The notes beneath the pieces are model-generated. The model was not told the DNA's origin, did no database searches, and saw only the letters and a program-made list of their open reading frames with translations. Made by a program: the position numbers and the translations under genes. Shown piece by piece: positions 43,126 to 52,718 of a stretch of DNA of 64,000 bases (within the stretch, counting starts at the first letter, position 1; every line of letters begins with the position of its first letter). Origin of the DNA: Streptococcus parasanguinis (lineage in GTDB: Bacteria > Bacillota > Bacilli > Lactobacillales > Streptococcaceae); NCBI GenBank assembly GCA_905188195.1, contig CAJJKY010000004.1, positions 67,344-131,343 of the forward strand, given 5' to 3'.

Positions 43126-45285
43126 GTGAAAAAAATTACGAATTCGATACTCAATTTCATGAGTACCAGACTAGGATTTGTCTTGACCCTTCTGTTGCTC
43201 TACTGGTTCAAAACCATGTGGGCCTATTCAGTTGATTTTAACTTAGACATTCAAGGACCCTATCAGATTTTTCTAGCAGTGATCAACCCATTGCCGATCA
43301 GTCTGCTCTTCATCGGTCTAGCACTCTATATCAAACGAACCAAGCTCTTTTATAGTTTGGCCTTTGGGATCTACCTTCTCTTATTTATTTGGTTGATTTC
43401 CAATTCCATCTATTATCGAGAGTTTACAGACTTCGTAACGGTCAATACCATGTTGGCTTCCAGCAAGGTTTCTGCCGGTCTCGGAGCTGCTGCTTTAGAA
43501 TTGTTCCGCCCTTGGGATGTGATCTACATTCTAGATTTCCCTATCCTCGCTTTCTTCTTCTTTAAGAAATGGATTCGAATGGACAATCGTCCCTTCAATA
43601 AACGAGCTAGTTTTGCGGTTACCTCTTTATCGGCTATGCTCTTTTCGGCCAACCTTTTCCTCGCAGAAATTGACCGACCTGAGCTCTTGACTCGTGGGTT
43701 CTCAAACTACTATGTCGTTCGTGCCCTAGGATTACCAGCCTTTCTGGGGTATAGCGCTAATCAGACCTATGCTGCCAACAAAGAACGTTCCAAAGCCTCC
43801 GAAGCAGATCTAAAACCGGTGGAAGAATATATCCAACAGCATTACGCCAAGCCTAATCCTGAGTACTTTGGAATGGCCAAAGGCCGTAACGTCATCTACA
43901 TTCACTTGGAAAGTTTCCAACAATTCTTGATCGATTACAAGTTGAAAGTAGACGATAAAGAATATGAAGTGACACCTTTCTTAAACTCACTTTACCACTC
44001 GAAAGAAACCTTTGCCTTTTCAAATGTCTTTAACCAAGTTAAGGCAGGGAAAACGTCTGATGCGGAGACCATGATTGAAACAGGCCTCTTCGGACTCAAC
44101 CAAGGTTCCTTTATGGTGAACTATGGTGGAACCAATACCCAACAGGCTGCACCATTTATTCTTTCAAAAAATGGTTACAACTCAAGCGCTGTTTTCCACG
44201 GGAATGCTGGAAGTTTCTGGAATCGAAATACCGCCTATAAACAATGGGGCTACAATTACTTCTTTGATGCCAGCTACTTCACCAAACAAAACAGCAGCAA
44301 TTCCTTCCAGTATGGTCTTAATGACAAATACATGCTCAAGGATTCCATCAAATACCTAGAAAGATTGCAACAGCCTTTCTATACGAAGTTCATTACGGTT
44401 TCCAACCACTATCCTTATACAACTAGCTTGTCAGGAGATGATCTCGGCTTCCCTCTAGCTAAGACTCAGGACGAAACCATCAATGGCTATTTTGCGACCG
44501 CTAACTACCTAGATTCTTCGATCAAGGCCTTCTTTGATTACCTGAAAGAATCTGGTCTTTACAAAAATTCCATCATCGTTCTCTATGGGGACCACTACGG
44601 AATTTCAAACTCCCGCAACCCAGCTCTTGCCCCTCTACTTGGTAAGAACTCTGAAACGTGGTCAAGCTATGACAATGCCATGTTGCAACGCGTTCCTTAT
44701 ATGGTAGTTATTCCTGGAATGGACAAGGGAGGCATTATCAACACCTATGGTGGCGAAATTGATATGCTCCCAACCTTGGAACATTTGCTAGGCATTGAAT
44801 CCAACAAATTCCTCCAAGTTGGTCAAGATATGCTCTCACCAGATCATGATCAAATCGTAGCCTTCCGCTCCGCTAACTACTTTGTGACTCCTGAGTATAC
44901 GAGCTATAGTGGCCGGACCTATTACACCAAAACAGGTGAGGAAATTACGAACCCAGACGAAAAAACCAAGGAAGAACTGGACAAGATTAGGGAGGCTGCT
45001 AACCTGCAATTGAAGATTAGCGATAGCATCCAGACCGGTGACCTCCTTCGCTTCTTCAAGGGCAATGATCTTGGAAAAGTCAATCCAGATGATTATTCCT
45101 ACACTAATTCCTTCAAGGCATTGAAGAAGATTGAAAAGGAAAAAGGTGACAAATCAACCAGCCTTTATAACCAACGTGGCAATCAGTCCACCGTTGATCT
45201 CTTCAAGGCACCTACTTATAAAGAATTGCACCCAGAAGACGATAGTTCTTCCTCAACAGAGACCAGTAGCAGTTCTTCTAAATAA
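43126..45285 (+). CDS. ltaS: Lipoteichoic acid synthase family protein (LtaS-type)
   Basis: 719 residues from a GTG with AAGGAAG upstream. Five transmembrane helices (about 15-33, 47-68, 73-94, 128-146 and 160-180) precede an extracellular sulfatase-fold domain: metal-ligand Glu262 in YIHLESFQ, nucleophile Thr310 in GKTSDAE and the YGDHYG metal site near 490. It transfers glycerol phosphate from phosphatidylglycerol to grow lipoteichoic acid outside the cell. The ~20-residue Ser/Thr/Glu-rich tail is low complexity. S. pneumoniae uses a different teichoic acid route, so this gene is informative about species. Confidence 0.9.
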   Translation: MKKITNSILNFMSTRLGFVLTLLLLYWFKTMWAYSVDFNLDIQGPYQIFLAVINPLPISLLFIGLALYIKRTKLFYSLAFGIYLLLFIWLISNSIYYREFTDFVTVNTMLASSKVSAGLGAAALELFRPWDVIYILDFPILAFFFFKKWIRMDNRPFNKRASFAVTSLSAMLFSANLFLAEIDRPELLTRGFSNYYVVRALGLPAFLGYSANQTYAANKERSKASEADLKPVEEYIQQHYAKPNPEYFGMAKGRNVIYIHLESFQQFLIDYKLKVDDKEYEVTPFLNSLYHSKETFAFSNVFNQVKAGKTSDAETMIETGLFGLNQGSFMVNYGGTNTQQAAPFILSKNGYNSSAVFHGNAGSFWNRNTAYKQWGYNYFFDASYFTKQNSSNSFQYGLNDKYMLKDSIKYLERLQQPFYTKFITVSNHYPYTTSLSGDDLGFPLAKTQDETINGYFATANYLDSSIKAFFDYLKESGLYKNSIIVLYGDHYGISNSRNPALAPLLGKNSETWSSYDNAMLQRVPYMVVIPGMDKGGIINTYGGEIDMLPTLEHLLGIESNKFLQVGQDMLSPDHDQIVAFRSANYFVTPEYTSYSGRTYYTKTGEEITNPDEKTKEELDKIREAANLQLKISDSIQTGDLLRFFKGNDLGKVNPDDYSYTNSFKALKKIEKEKGDKSTSLYNQRGNQSTVDLFKAPTYKELHPEDDSSSSTETSSSSSK

Positions 45286-45289
45286 AGAG

Positions 45290-45319
45290 AATCCCTGAGT
45301 TTAAAAACTCAGGGATTTT
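45290..45319. terminator. Bidirectional terminator between ltaS and pulA
   Basis: A 13-bp stem, AATCCCTGAGTTT with its complement (45290-45302 and 45305-45317), and short T tracts both ways. Confidence 0.85.
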
Positions 45320-45337
45320 GTGATTTCTTTAAAAAGA

Positions 45338-47647
45338 TTACGCTTTACCTTCATCTAGGACTTCAAAAACAGAAGCTGTTAAATTCTCCACATAGAATGG
45401 TCGTTTATGACGACTATTCCCAACCATCAATTTCAATTTATTTGAATTTTGGAGGTAATATGGAAGTCCGCTGGCGTTGAAGATGACCAAGTACTTCTTG
45501 TCTCCTGTTAGTTCAAATATCAGAAGTCCACTACAATCAGTTGCAGATTGGATAAAGACTTGTTGGTAGATTTTATCATAGCTTTCAAGCCCTAAGACAG
45601 GAAGACTTGTCTTCAAATTGATCAAGCTTCGGATATAGGCAATTGATTCCTTGTTTTGACTGACCAGATCCCAGTTGACCTGATTCACAAAATCTGGAGC
45701 ATTGTAGGAATTCATGGCCCGTTCACGATCCAAAGGAGTGATTTCTCCATCAGGACCTGTCGCTACCAATTTGGTCCTCATGAACTCTTGACCCAATTGC
45801 ATAAAGGTCATGCCCTGAAAGAGCAGATTCATGGCCGTAGCCAACTCTGAGCGCTTGACCAAGCCTGCTACTTCTTCATTTGGATGGAGGGTCTGAAGCA
45901 AGTCAAAGAGATTATAGTTGTCATGAGCTTCCACATAATTCAAGACCTGATTCGGACTTAAATAATTGCCAAGCTCTGCACTACCTAAAACAGCACGCGC
46001 AACGATATACTCTGTTGATTTTCTGCTGACGAAGCCACGTTTGATGGAACCATAAACCTCAGCCCCTTTAATGGCATCGCGCTCCGTATCATTGAAGAAT
46101 CCAATTCGAGGCAATTGCGCTGCATTGTCTTTCTTAGCCTTATCTTCTGGTGCGAGTCCTGTTCCCATGTCCCAACCTTCTCCGTAAAGAAGAATGCGAG
46201 GATCCAGAGCATCCATAGCCTCCCGAATAGCATTCATCGTCCTTACATCGTGAATCCCCATCAAATCAAAGCGGAAGCCATCGATCTGGTACTCTTTGAC
46301 CCAATGCGTGAGGGAATCAATCATGTACTTGCGGTACATTTCATGCTCACTTGCCGTCTCATTACCGACACCTGTCCCATTTTGGAAGCGCCCATCTGGC
46401 TCCATCCGGTAATAATAATCCGGAACTGTATTTTGGAAAGGACCATTCTCAGTTGAGTAGGTATGATTGTAGATCACATCTATGACTACAGAAATCCCAG
46501 CTTCATGATAAGCCCGGATCATCGTTTTAAGCTCTTTCATGGTTTGTTTGGGATTGGATGGATCCGTTGAAAAACTGGTTTCTGGTGCAGAATGATTCTG
46601 AACGTCGTAACCCCAATTGTAGGTCACACGACCTTCTTCATCGTACTGTTTATAGCGATCAGATATCGGCTGCAATTGCACGACATTGACCCCTAACTGA
46701 CGGATATAATCAAAGGCAGTCGCATCGCCATGGCTATTGACGGTTCCTTTTTGGCAAGCCCCCAGATAGGTCCCACGCAAAGACTCGTCCACACCTGATG
46801 TCGGTGACTTGGTCAAATCCCGAAGGTGCATCTCATAGATCACTGCTTGACAAGGATTATCCAGGCGCCAGGGAGTCGCATCGGCGCCTTTTTTAGTGCC
46901 CCAATCAAACTGACGATCTGCTCTTGAGAGAATGGCTGAGCGCATTCCATCGGCTGTCGTTGCAATGCTATAAGGATCGCGCGTCACTTGAGTCTGGTGT
47001 TCAAAATACACACGATATTGATAGGCCATGCCACTTAAATTTCCTAAAAAATCTAAAATCCAAACACCTTGAGTATTTTCTGGGTGGTAGCTAGACTCTT
47101 GTTTGCCACGTGTCATCGGCATGCTCTTCCAAATAGGCGCATCCAGCTCGGTTGATTGATAGAGCAACAATTCAACTTTCTTGGCAGTAGGAGCCCACAG
47201 TTTAAAGCAATGCTCCCCTTCTTCCTCACGATGACCAAGCCAGCCTTGATACGCCCATTTAGCATCAAACTCTCTAGGACGCATCGCCATATCGTAGGCA
47301 TGAGGCTGACGATGGCTGTATGCATGACTCGTCAAAGCAGCTTGCAAAGAATAATAGACTGTATCGTCTCCATCGAGAATCCACACTTCTCGAACATGCC
47401 CTTCTGGTAAGAGTTCGATTTCAAAATCACGGGTCTTAGTGAGCCAATCCCCTTCTTTAACCAGGACATGGCCCCGGTTCAAGGCATCCTCACTCTCGTA
47501 TACCAGATTTCCCTCTACTCCAAAATAATCCAACTTGGAGAAAGAGACTGATTTTCCTTCTACTTGATCCTGCCACTGCCACATATCATAGGCAAAATAA
47601 TTTCCTTTTTGCTTATGAAAATGAAGCTTTACATGGTATTGTCGCAT
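45338..47647 (-). CDS. pulA: Type I pullulanase (GH13)
   Basis: 769 residues without signal peptide or LPXTG motif, so cytosolic and distinct from the surface pullulanase SpuA. An N-terminal ~135 residues precede a CBM48-type domain. The catalytic barrel has YNWGYD (pullulanase marker), VIDVIYNHTY, DGFRFDLMG with the nucleophile, YGEGWD with the acid/base and EAHDNYNLFD. It debranches alpha-1,6 links in glycogen or imported dextrins, complementing the neopullulanase at 8.0-9.8 kb. Confidence 0.94.
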   Translation of the reverse strand: MRQYHVKLHFHKQKGNYFAYDMWQWQDQVEGKSVSFSKLDYFGVEGNLVYESEDALNRGHVLVKEGDWLTKTRDFEIELLPEGHVREVWILDGDDTVYYSLQAALTSHAYSHRQPHAYDMAMRPREFDAKWAYQGWLGHREEEGEHCFKLWAPTAKKVELLLYQSTELDAPIWKSMPMTRGKQESSYHPENTQGVWILDFLGNLSGMAYQYRVYFEHQTQVTRDPYSIATTADGMRSAILSRADRQFDWGTKKGADATPWRLDNPCQAVIYEMHLRDLTKSPTSGVDESLRGTYLGACQKGTVNSHGDATAFDYIRQLGVNVVQLQPISDRYKQYDEEGRVTYNWGYDVQNHSAPETSFSTDPSNPKQTMKELKTMIRAYHEAGISVVIDVIYNHTYSTENGPFQNTVPDYYYRMEPDGRFQNGTGVGNETASEHEMYRKYMIDSLTHWVKEYQIDGFRFDLMGIHDVRTMNAIREAMDALDPRILLYGEGWDMGTGLAPEDKAKKDNAAQLPRIGFFNDTERDAIKGAEVYGSIKRGFVSRKSTEYIVARAVLGSAELGNYLSPNQVLNYVEAHDNYNLFDLLQTLHPNEEVAGLVKRSELATAMNLLFQGMTFMQLGQEFMRTKLVATGPDGEITPLDRERAMNSYNAPDFVNQVNWDLVSQNKESIAYIRSLINLKTSLPVLGLESYDKIYQQVFIQSATDCSGLLIFELTGDKKYLVIFNASGLPYYLQNSNKLKLMVGNSRHKRPFYVENLTASVFEVLDEGKA

Positions 47648-47725
47648 AACATTTTCCTATTTCCAATTTGATACCGAAGGAACCATTCGCTCGTGAAACA
47701 CGTATATGGTTCCAACTATTTGTTT

Positions 47726-48688
47726 TTATTCTTCAGATGTATGAACCAATGCATCGTTGTTGATTTCATCAATATTCGCAAAGAATTCCAAGTGATTATG
47801 AAAGACTTCCAATTCAACTGGAGTATCTCCCCCGTATTCCCCATCTAGATTGATGCGGAATGGTTGAGCATTTTTCCCTAGCATTTCGATCGTCAACTTC
47901 TTGGTCTTGAGATATTCTACATTTTCATCGTGCACATGCTTGCCTCCATTAATGGCCTGAATCATCAGGGACAACATGTTAAAGAGCTTAGCAGTTTTTA
48001 CGATAATCAAGGTAAAGTTCCCATCATCAAGCTTAGCATCTGGCGCGACACTTTCAAAACCAGCAATCGAGTTGGTAAGAGCCACAAAAATCATAGACGC
48101 TGGCCCTTCAAAGACACCATTGTCGTGCTCAATCCGCACCTTTCGAGCCTTGTTTCGTGGCAACATTTTAGCAGCTTCTGCCACATAGGCAAAGTAACCC
48201 AAGCGAGATTTAACACTACTTGGAACACTGAAGGTCAATTCTGTCATGGTTCCTGCTGCAGCAATATTGATGAAATACTTACTACCATAGGCACGACCAA
48301 TATCCATCTGAATGGTTTGATTCTTTTCAATAATGCGAGCAGCCGCCACAGGATCGCCCATCGGGATCTTCAAGGCACGCGCATAGTCATTGGTGGTACC
48401 GGTCGGGATAAAGGCCATCTGCGGACGATTTTCCAGACCTGCAACCCCATTGACCACTTCGTTAATCGTACCATCTCCACCAGCAGCAATGATTAAATCA
48501 AAGCCTGCCTTAGCGGCTCTTTCTGCTTCATTTTGGGCAGAAAATGGTTCTGGAGTCGTTTGATAAGCGCTGGTTTCATAGCCCACATCTTCGAGTACGT
48601 CTAAGACTTCCGCAATATTTTTCTTGATAATTTCTTGCCCAGAGGTCGGATTATAAATTAAACGGGCTTTTTTGATTCGTTCTACCAT
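47726..48688 (-). CDS. dagK: Diacylglycerol/lipid kinase (DagK family)
   Basis: 320 residues. NPTSGQE at 13-19, GGDGTINEVVNG near 70-81 and PTGTTNDYAR near 95-104 are the lipid-kinase nucleotide motifs. Recycles diacylglycerol, which LtaS-type synthesis releases, back to phosphatidic acid. A functional link with ltaS 2.4 kb away is plausible. Nine bases after ligA, so co-transcribed. Confidence 0.9.
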   Translation of the reverse strand: MVERIKKARLIYNPTSGQEIIKKNIAEVLDVLEDVGYETSAYQTTPEPFSAQNEAERAAKAGFDLIIAAGGDGTINEVVNGVAGLENRPQMAFIPTGTTNDYARALKIPMGDPVAAARIIEKNQTIQMDIGRAYGSKYFINIAAAGTMTELTFSVPSSVKSRLGYFAYVAEAAKMLPRNKARKVRIEHDNGVFEGPASMIFVALTNSIAGFESVAPDAKLDDGNFTLIIVKTAKLFNMLSLMIQAINGGKHVHDENVEYLKTKKLTIEMLGKNAQPFRINLDGEYGGDTPVELEVFHNHLEFFANIDEINNDALVHTSEE

Positions 48689-48697
48689 AAAGATCCT

Positions 48698-50656
48698 CTA
48701 TAAACTTTCAAGCCAGGCCTCATCTTCTACCTGGATTCCTAATTCTTGTGCTTTGGTTAACTTGCTACCAGCGTCACTACCTGCAACGACCAAATCTGTT
48801 TTTTTGGAAACCGATCCAGTTACCTTAGCGCCCAGACTTTCTAATTTTGCCTTTGCTTCTGAACGTGTGAGTCGCTCTAGCTTCCCAGTCAAAACGACTG
48901 TCATTCCTGATAGGGCTGCATCAGCAGCGACTTTCTCACCAAGATAAGCCATATTGACACCAGCTTCTTTAAGCTCTTGCAATAGGCGCTTGGATCCTTC
49001 TTGTGCAAAATAAGACTTGAGGCTTTCAGCCACGACCATACCGAGACTATCAATACCTGCAATCCGTTCTGGATCAGCTGTAGCCAGTTGATCGAGGTCA
49101 TGGAATTCTTGGAGTAAGATTTGACTGACCTTGCTTCCGACATGGCGGATCCCCAAACCAAAGAGTAATTTCTCAGCTGAGTTCTCTTTTGAAGCTTGAA
49201 TGGCTTCATAGAGTTTTTCAGCAGATTTTTCTTTAAAGCCTTCCAAGGTCAATAGGTCCTCGACTGTCAGACGATAGATCCCAGCTACATCCTCTACCAA
49301 CTGAGCTGCGAAGAGTTTCTCTACGACAGCTGGTCCCAAGCCTGTGATATTCATAGCATCCCGACTTGCAAAGTGGTTCAATCCTTCCTTGATCTGCGCT
49401 GGACAGAGTGGATTGATACAGCGAAGGGCCACCTCATCCTCGAAATGAAGCAACTCACTCTGACAGCTCGGACAATGAGTTGGAATGGCTAATGCTTGAT
49501 CAGAGACTCGCTTATCTTTGACAACACGCAAGACCGCTGGAATGATATCACCCGCCTTGTAGACAATGACGGTATCATCCTGATGAATGTCTTTTTCAGC
49601 AATATAGTCCACATTGTGCAAGGTTGCCCGACTAACAGTGGTTCCTACTAGCTGGACTGGAGTTAGATTGGCAGTTGGCGTCACAACACCGGTCCGTCCA
49701 ACCGTCCAATCCACCGATAGGATTTTCGCTTCTTTTTCTTCAGCTGGAAACTTATAGGCGACAGCCCATTTAGGGGCTTTAACAGTAAAGCCTAGTTCTT
49801 CTTGAACAGCTAGGTCATTGACCTTGATGACGATCCCATCGATATCGTAGGGAAGATCCTCTCGAAGCTGAGCTACTTTTTGGATGAAGTCCCAAATTTG
49901 CTCCATATCCTCAGCCAGCACTCGCTCTTGGTTCACGACAAAGCCTAAGCGGGCTAATTTCTCAAGCACGCCTTCCTGACTGCTTTGATCAGTTGGACTC
50001 ACTTCTTGATACAAGAAGGTTGCGAGATTTCGCTTGGCCACGATTTTCGTATCCAATTGGCGAAGCGTTCCTGCAGCAGCATTCCGCGGATTAGCAAACT
50101 CCGGCTCACCATTTTCTTGACGGATCTGATTGACCCGATCAAAGGAAGCCCGTGGCATGTAGCACTCGCCTCGAACCGTGATGTTCACTGGCTCTGGTAA
50201 CACCAAAGGAATGTCCTTGACCCGCTTGAGGTTCTCTGTAATATCCTCACCGACAGAACCATCTCCACGTGTTGCCCCCGTTACGAGGACACCATTTTCA
50301 TAGGTGAGGGAAATGGACAAGCCATCGATTTTCAGCTCACATACATAGCTGATAGAAGGAAATTCCTTACGGACACGCTGATCAAAGGCTTCTAATTCTT
50401 CACGCGAAAAAGCATCCTGCAAACTATAAAGGGGATACTGGTGCTGGTATTTGGTAAAGCCTTTTAAAACCACCCCACCTACACGGTGAGTTGGACTCTC
50501 TGGTAAGATCTCATCAGGATGAGCGGTTTCTAGTTCCACCAACTCTCGATATAATTGATCATATTCACTATCTGAAACAGATGGAGCGTCTTTTGTGTAA
50601 TACTCGTAAGCATAACGATTGAGTAATTCCACTAATTCTTTCATTCTGGTTTTCAT
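48698..50656 (-). CDS. ligA: NAD-dependent DNA ligase
   Basis: 652 residues. AMP-accepting Lys109 lies in CELKIDG, and RGDGSVGED, EFANPRNAAAGTLRQ and the OB fold follow. A Cys4 zinc finger (CPSC...CINPLC) is near 400-425, then helix-hairpin-helix repeats, then a BRCT domain in the last ~75 residues. It seals nicks in replication and repair. Complete and typical. Confidence 0.96.
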   Translation of the reverse strand: MKTRMKELVELLNRYAYEYYTKDAPSVSDSEYDQLYRELVELETAHPDEILPESPTHRVGGVVLKGFTKYQHQYPLYSLQDAFSREELEAFDQRVRKEFPSISYVCELKIDGLSISLTYENGVLVTGATRGDGSVGEDITENLKRVKDIPLVLPEPVNITVRGECYMPRASFDRVNQIRQENGEPEFANPRNAAAGTLRQLDTKIVAKRNLATFLYQEVSPTDQSSQEGVLEKLARLGFVVNQERVLAEDMEQIWDFIQKVAQLREDLPYDIDGIVIKVNDLAVQEELGFTVKAPKWAVAYKFPAEEKEAKILSVDWTVGRTGVVTPTANLTPVQLVGTTVSRATLHNVDYIAEKDIHQDDTVIVYKAGDIIPAVLRVVKDKRVSDQALAIPTHCPSCQSELLHFEDEVALRCINPLCPAQIKEGLNHFASRDAMNITGLGPAVVEKLFAAQLVEDVAGIYRLTVEDLLTLEGFKEKSAEKLYEAIQASKENSAEKLLFGLGIRHVGSKVSQILLQEFHDLDQLATADPERIAGIDSLGMVVAESLKSYFAQEGSKRLLQELKEAGVNMAYLGEKVAADAALSGMTVVLTGKLERLTRSEAKAKLESLGAKVTGSVSKKTDLVVAGSDAGSKLTKAQELGIQVEDEAWLESL

Positions 50657-50721
50657 GTTCTTATTTTATCATAAAATCTTAATTTAGCCTTGAATTTACT
50701 GCATTCTTAGCATTAAAAAAA

Positions 50722-50896
50722 GGGGCTGGGACAAAAGTCCTAGCCTCTCAATTATTTTTAGATTGTCGAGCAAGACGCAGTGGTTGAGTGGGCTCTACTA
50801 CGCTGATTTCATCAGCTTTTACAGCCCTACTCAACTGTGCGGAGGTGAGACGACGAAATCGAATTCTAAGGAATTACCGATTTCTGTCCCACTCTC
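50722..50896 (-). repeat. ~174-bp conserved 3'-UTR repeat, copy 1 (after queT)
   Basis: Nearly identical to 53257-53430. It begins 4 bases after the queT stop and ends in a terminator hairpin on the minus strand (GGCTAGGAC, loop, GTCCCAGCC, then a T run at 50715-50721). The two ends form imperfect inverted repeats, TGGGACAaAAgTC and its counterpart TGGGACAgAAaTC, like a miniature element. I do not know the family. Confidence 0.75.
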
Positions 50897-50899
50897 TTC

Positions 50900-51409
50900 T
50901 TATTTTGTAAAATCGATCCGTTTAGAAAGTTGATTGATCACAATCGCTCCAAAAATCAAGGATGCGAATTCACCCAATCCCATAGTCAACCAGTTATAGA
51001 AGAATGGTTGGCCTTGAAGGTAGTATAGTTCCAAGGCAATCGTAAACATGGAGATGGAAAAGAAAATCGCAAACAAGAAATGGTCCAAGCGAATAAGACC
51101 GTCAAACAAGAACTTGTTTTTGAATCGACCAAATAGAATGAGTCCAAGTCCTAAGAAGACAAAGGTTGAACCTCCACCGACAAAGACATCGATCCATCCA
51201 AAACTAAATAAGTTAGCAATCATACAACCAAGCGTCACCCCAATCAAGTACTTCTTATTGTAAAAAGCTAAGAAATTCATCATTTCCGAAACACGGAATT
51301 GATAGCCATAGTAGGCCATAGCGTTGAGAGGTGGGGTAATGGTCAATACGATATAAATCGCAGCAACAATGGCAATTTGCGCCATATCACGAGCAGTTAA
51401 CTGTTTCAT
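50900..51409 (-). CDS. queT: Queuosine precursor transporter QueT
   Basis: 169 residues with five to six membrane segments. The ARDMAQIAIVAAIYIVLT start and GYQFRVSEMMNFLAF are typical of QueT, the substrate-binding S component of an ECF transporter for preQ1/preQ0 or queuine. A preQ1-II riboswitch stands directly before it, which confirms the assignment. Confidence 0.92.
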   Translation of the reverse strand: MKQLTARDMAQIAIVAAIYIVLTITPPLNAMAYYGYQFRVSEMMNFLAFYNKKYLIGVTLGCMIANLFSFGWIDVFVGGGSTFVFLGLGLILFGRFKNKFLFDGLIRLDHFLFAIFFSISMFTIALELYYLQGQPFFYNWLTMGLGEFASLIFGAIVINQLSKRIDFTK

Positions 51410-51414
51410 CTATT

Positions 51415-51497
51415 CTCCTTTAGCGGTTTTCCCGCGTCTAATATGCTTGGCGAAAGGATCTTAAGCACCAAGGGTTGAAGGTTTGATTTCTTCAACC
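51415..51497 (-). ncRNA. preQ1-II (COG4708-type) riboswitch
   Basis: On the minus strand an accessory hairpin, GGTTGAAG/CTTCAACC (51473-51497), is followed by CTTGGTGCTTA...GCCAAGCATATTA and a GCGG-GAAAA-CCGC stem just before AAAGGAG. These are the known preQ1-II elements, including the pseudoknot partner that hides the Shine-Dalgarno sequence when preQ1 binds, so control is translational. TATACT with a TG extension (about 51504-51509) is the likely -10. Confidence 0.9.
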
Positions 51498-51541
51498 TTT
51501 CAAGTATAGCATATTTTGAGGTTTTATGGTAGACTGAATTT

Positions 51542-51985
51542 ATGAAAACACTAATTAAAAAATTTTTTGATAATGAGATTTTATCCTATCTCTTTTTTGG
51601 AGTTGCCACAACCATTGTTTCCGTCGGAACCCGCCTCTTCATCTATCAAGTGTCTCGTGATGAACGATTAGCGACCGCGATTGGAAACATCGCTGGGATC
51701 CTCTTTGCCTTTGCGACCAACGATACCATTGTCTTTAAACAAGAAAGAAAGGGCTGGTTTCAGCGCTTGATTCGATTTGCAATTGCGCGCTCTGGGACCT
51801 TTATTCTAGATATGGCCTTGACTGAGATTTTTGTCAAGCAATTCCCAGGAATTATCGGGCAATTTGTCAACAATAACAAGAGTCAAATCAATCTGATTGA
51901 AACCCTCTTTGCACAAGTGGCCATTGTGGTCCTCAATTACGTCTTTAGTAAACTCTTTGTCTTTAAAAACAAAAATAAGGCTTGA
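51542..51985 (+). CDS. GtrA-family membrane protein
   Basis: 147 residues with four hydrophobic segments (near 15-32, 42-62, 80-100 and 120-140), the GtrA plan; such proteins help flip polyprenyl-linked sugars for surface polysaccharides. No Shine-Dalgarno sequence precedes the ATG, while TGG-TAGACT (51530-51535) sits at -10 distance, suggesting a leaderless message. Divergent from queT. Confidence 0.8.
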   Translation: MKTLIKKFFDNEILSYLFFGVATTIVSVGTRLFIYQVSRDERLATAIGNIAGILFAFATNDTIVFKQERKGWFQRLIRFAIARSGTFILDMALTEIFVKQFPGIIGQFVNNNKSQINLIETLFAQVAIVVLNYVFSKLFVFKNKNKA

Positions 51986-52010
51986 AACGATTGTTTCAAG
52001 CTTTATTCTT
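51980..52010 (+). terminator. Terminator of the GtrA-family gene
   Basis: A 9-bp stem, GCTTGAAAC/GTTTCAAGC, with a 4-base loop and a T-rich tail. The left arm contains the stop codon. Confidence 0.8.
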
Positions 52011-52718
52011 TTAAACTTCTATACTTGCATGCTCTGCACTTAATTGATGGATGGTGCCTTCAACCCCAAAATAATCCTTGGCTAGATCTTTCAATTCCTG
52101 CATGGCTGTCTGGGCTCGTTTGGCCTGCTCCTCGTTGATGGCTTCAATGACCAAAATAGCGTCCTTGGTATCTTCCGTTAGCATGGTTCTTTGAGCCTCA
52201 CGCCAATTCAAACAACGGCAAACGGCGCCTTCTTGGTCGTAGTAGATGATCTCCCCTTCCAAAGCTGGCGCATCTTCGTCAGCTCCTAATGGAAAGAAAG
52301 GTTCGCCTCCTTTCGCTTGACCTAGAGAGAGGCCACCCACCAATTTATCCATATCTTCTCCCCCACAAGGAAGGGCATAAGCCATAGACACACTATTGTA
52401 AAGATCCACCAACGGATTAATCGGATAGAATTCACGCCCCTGGTGAACCCGTTTTAAGAGTGCCTCGATGGAAGATCGGGCTCCTTTTTTTGTTTTAAAC
52501 TTGCTAAAAGCTTGGCGCCACTCTTGGACAAATTCACTCTGGGTATAGTTTTCTTCATCGATAAATTCCCATGCTCGCTTGGTACCCTTGTCCAACAATT
52601 CTTTGAAATAAGGATCCTTGGCTTCATCTACTGTATTATCAATGCCATACAAAGACATCACTGTAATGCTAGCTGTTGGAAATAAATCCCAAAATGCTTG
52701 ATCGACTGTCACTTTCAT
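52011..52718 (-). CDS. B3/B4 domain-containing protein
   Basis: 235 residues resembling the B3/B4 tRNA-editing domain of PheRS beta as a stand-alone protein, with YPINPLVDLYNSVSMAYALP near 97-116 and GEIIYYD near 155. Free-standing relatives may check aminoacyl-tRNA or bind nucleic acid; the function is not established. Overlaps the MarR gene by 4 bases, so it is probably controlled by it. Confidence 0.8.
   Translation of the reverse strand: MKVTVDQAFWDLFPTASITVMSLYGIDNTVDEAKDPYFKELLDKGTKRAWEFIDEENYTQSEFVQEWRQAFSKFKTKKGARSSIEALLKRVHQGREFYPINPLVDLYNSVSMAYALPCGGEDMDKLVGGLSLGQAKGGEPFFPLGADEDAPALEGEIIYYDQEGAVCRCLNWREAQRTMLTEDTKDAILVIEAINEEQAKRAQTAMQELKDLAKDYFGVEGTIHQLSAEHASIEV

Noticed and set aside
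47930..48496. 188-codon plus-strand frame
   Set aside because: Antisense to dagK; no initiation signal and no recognisable domain.
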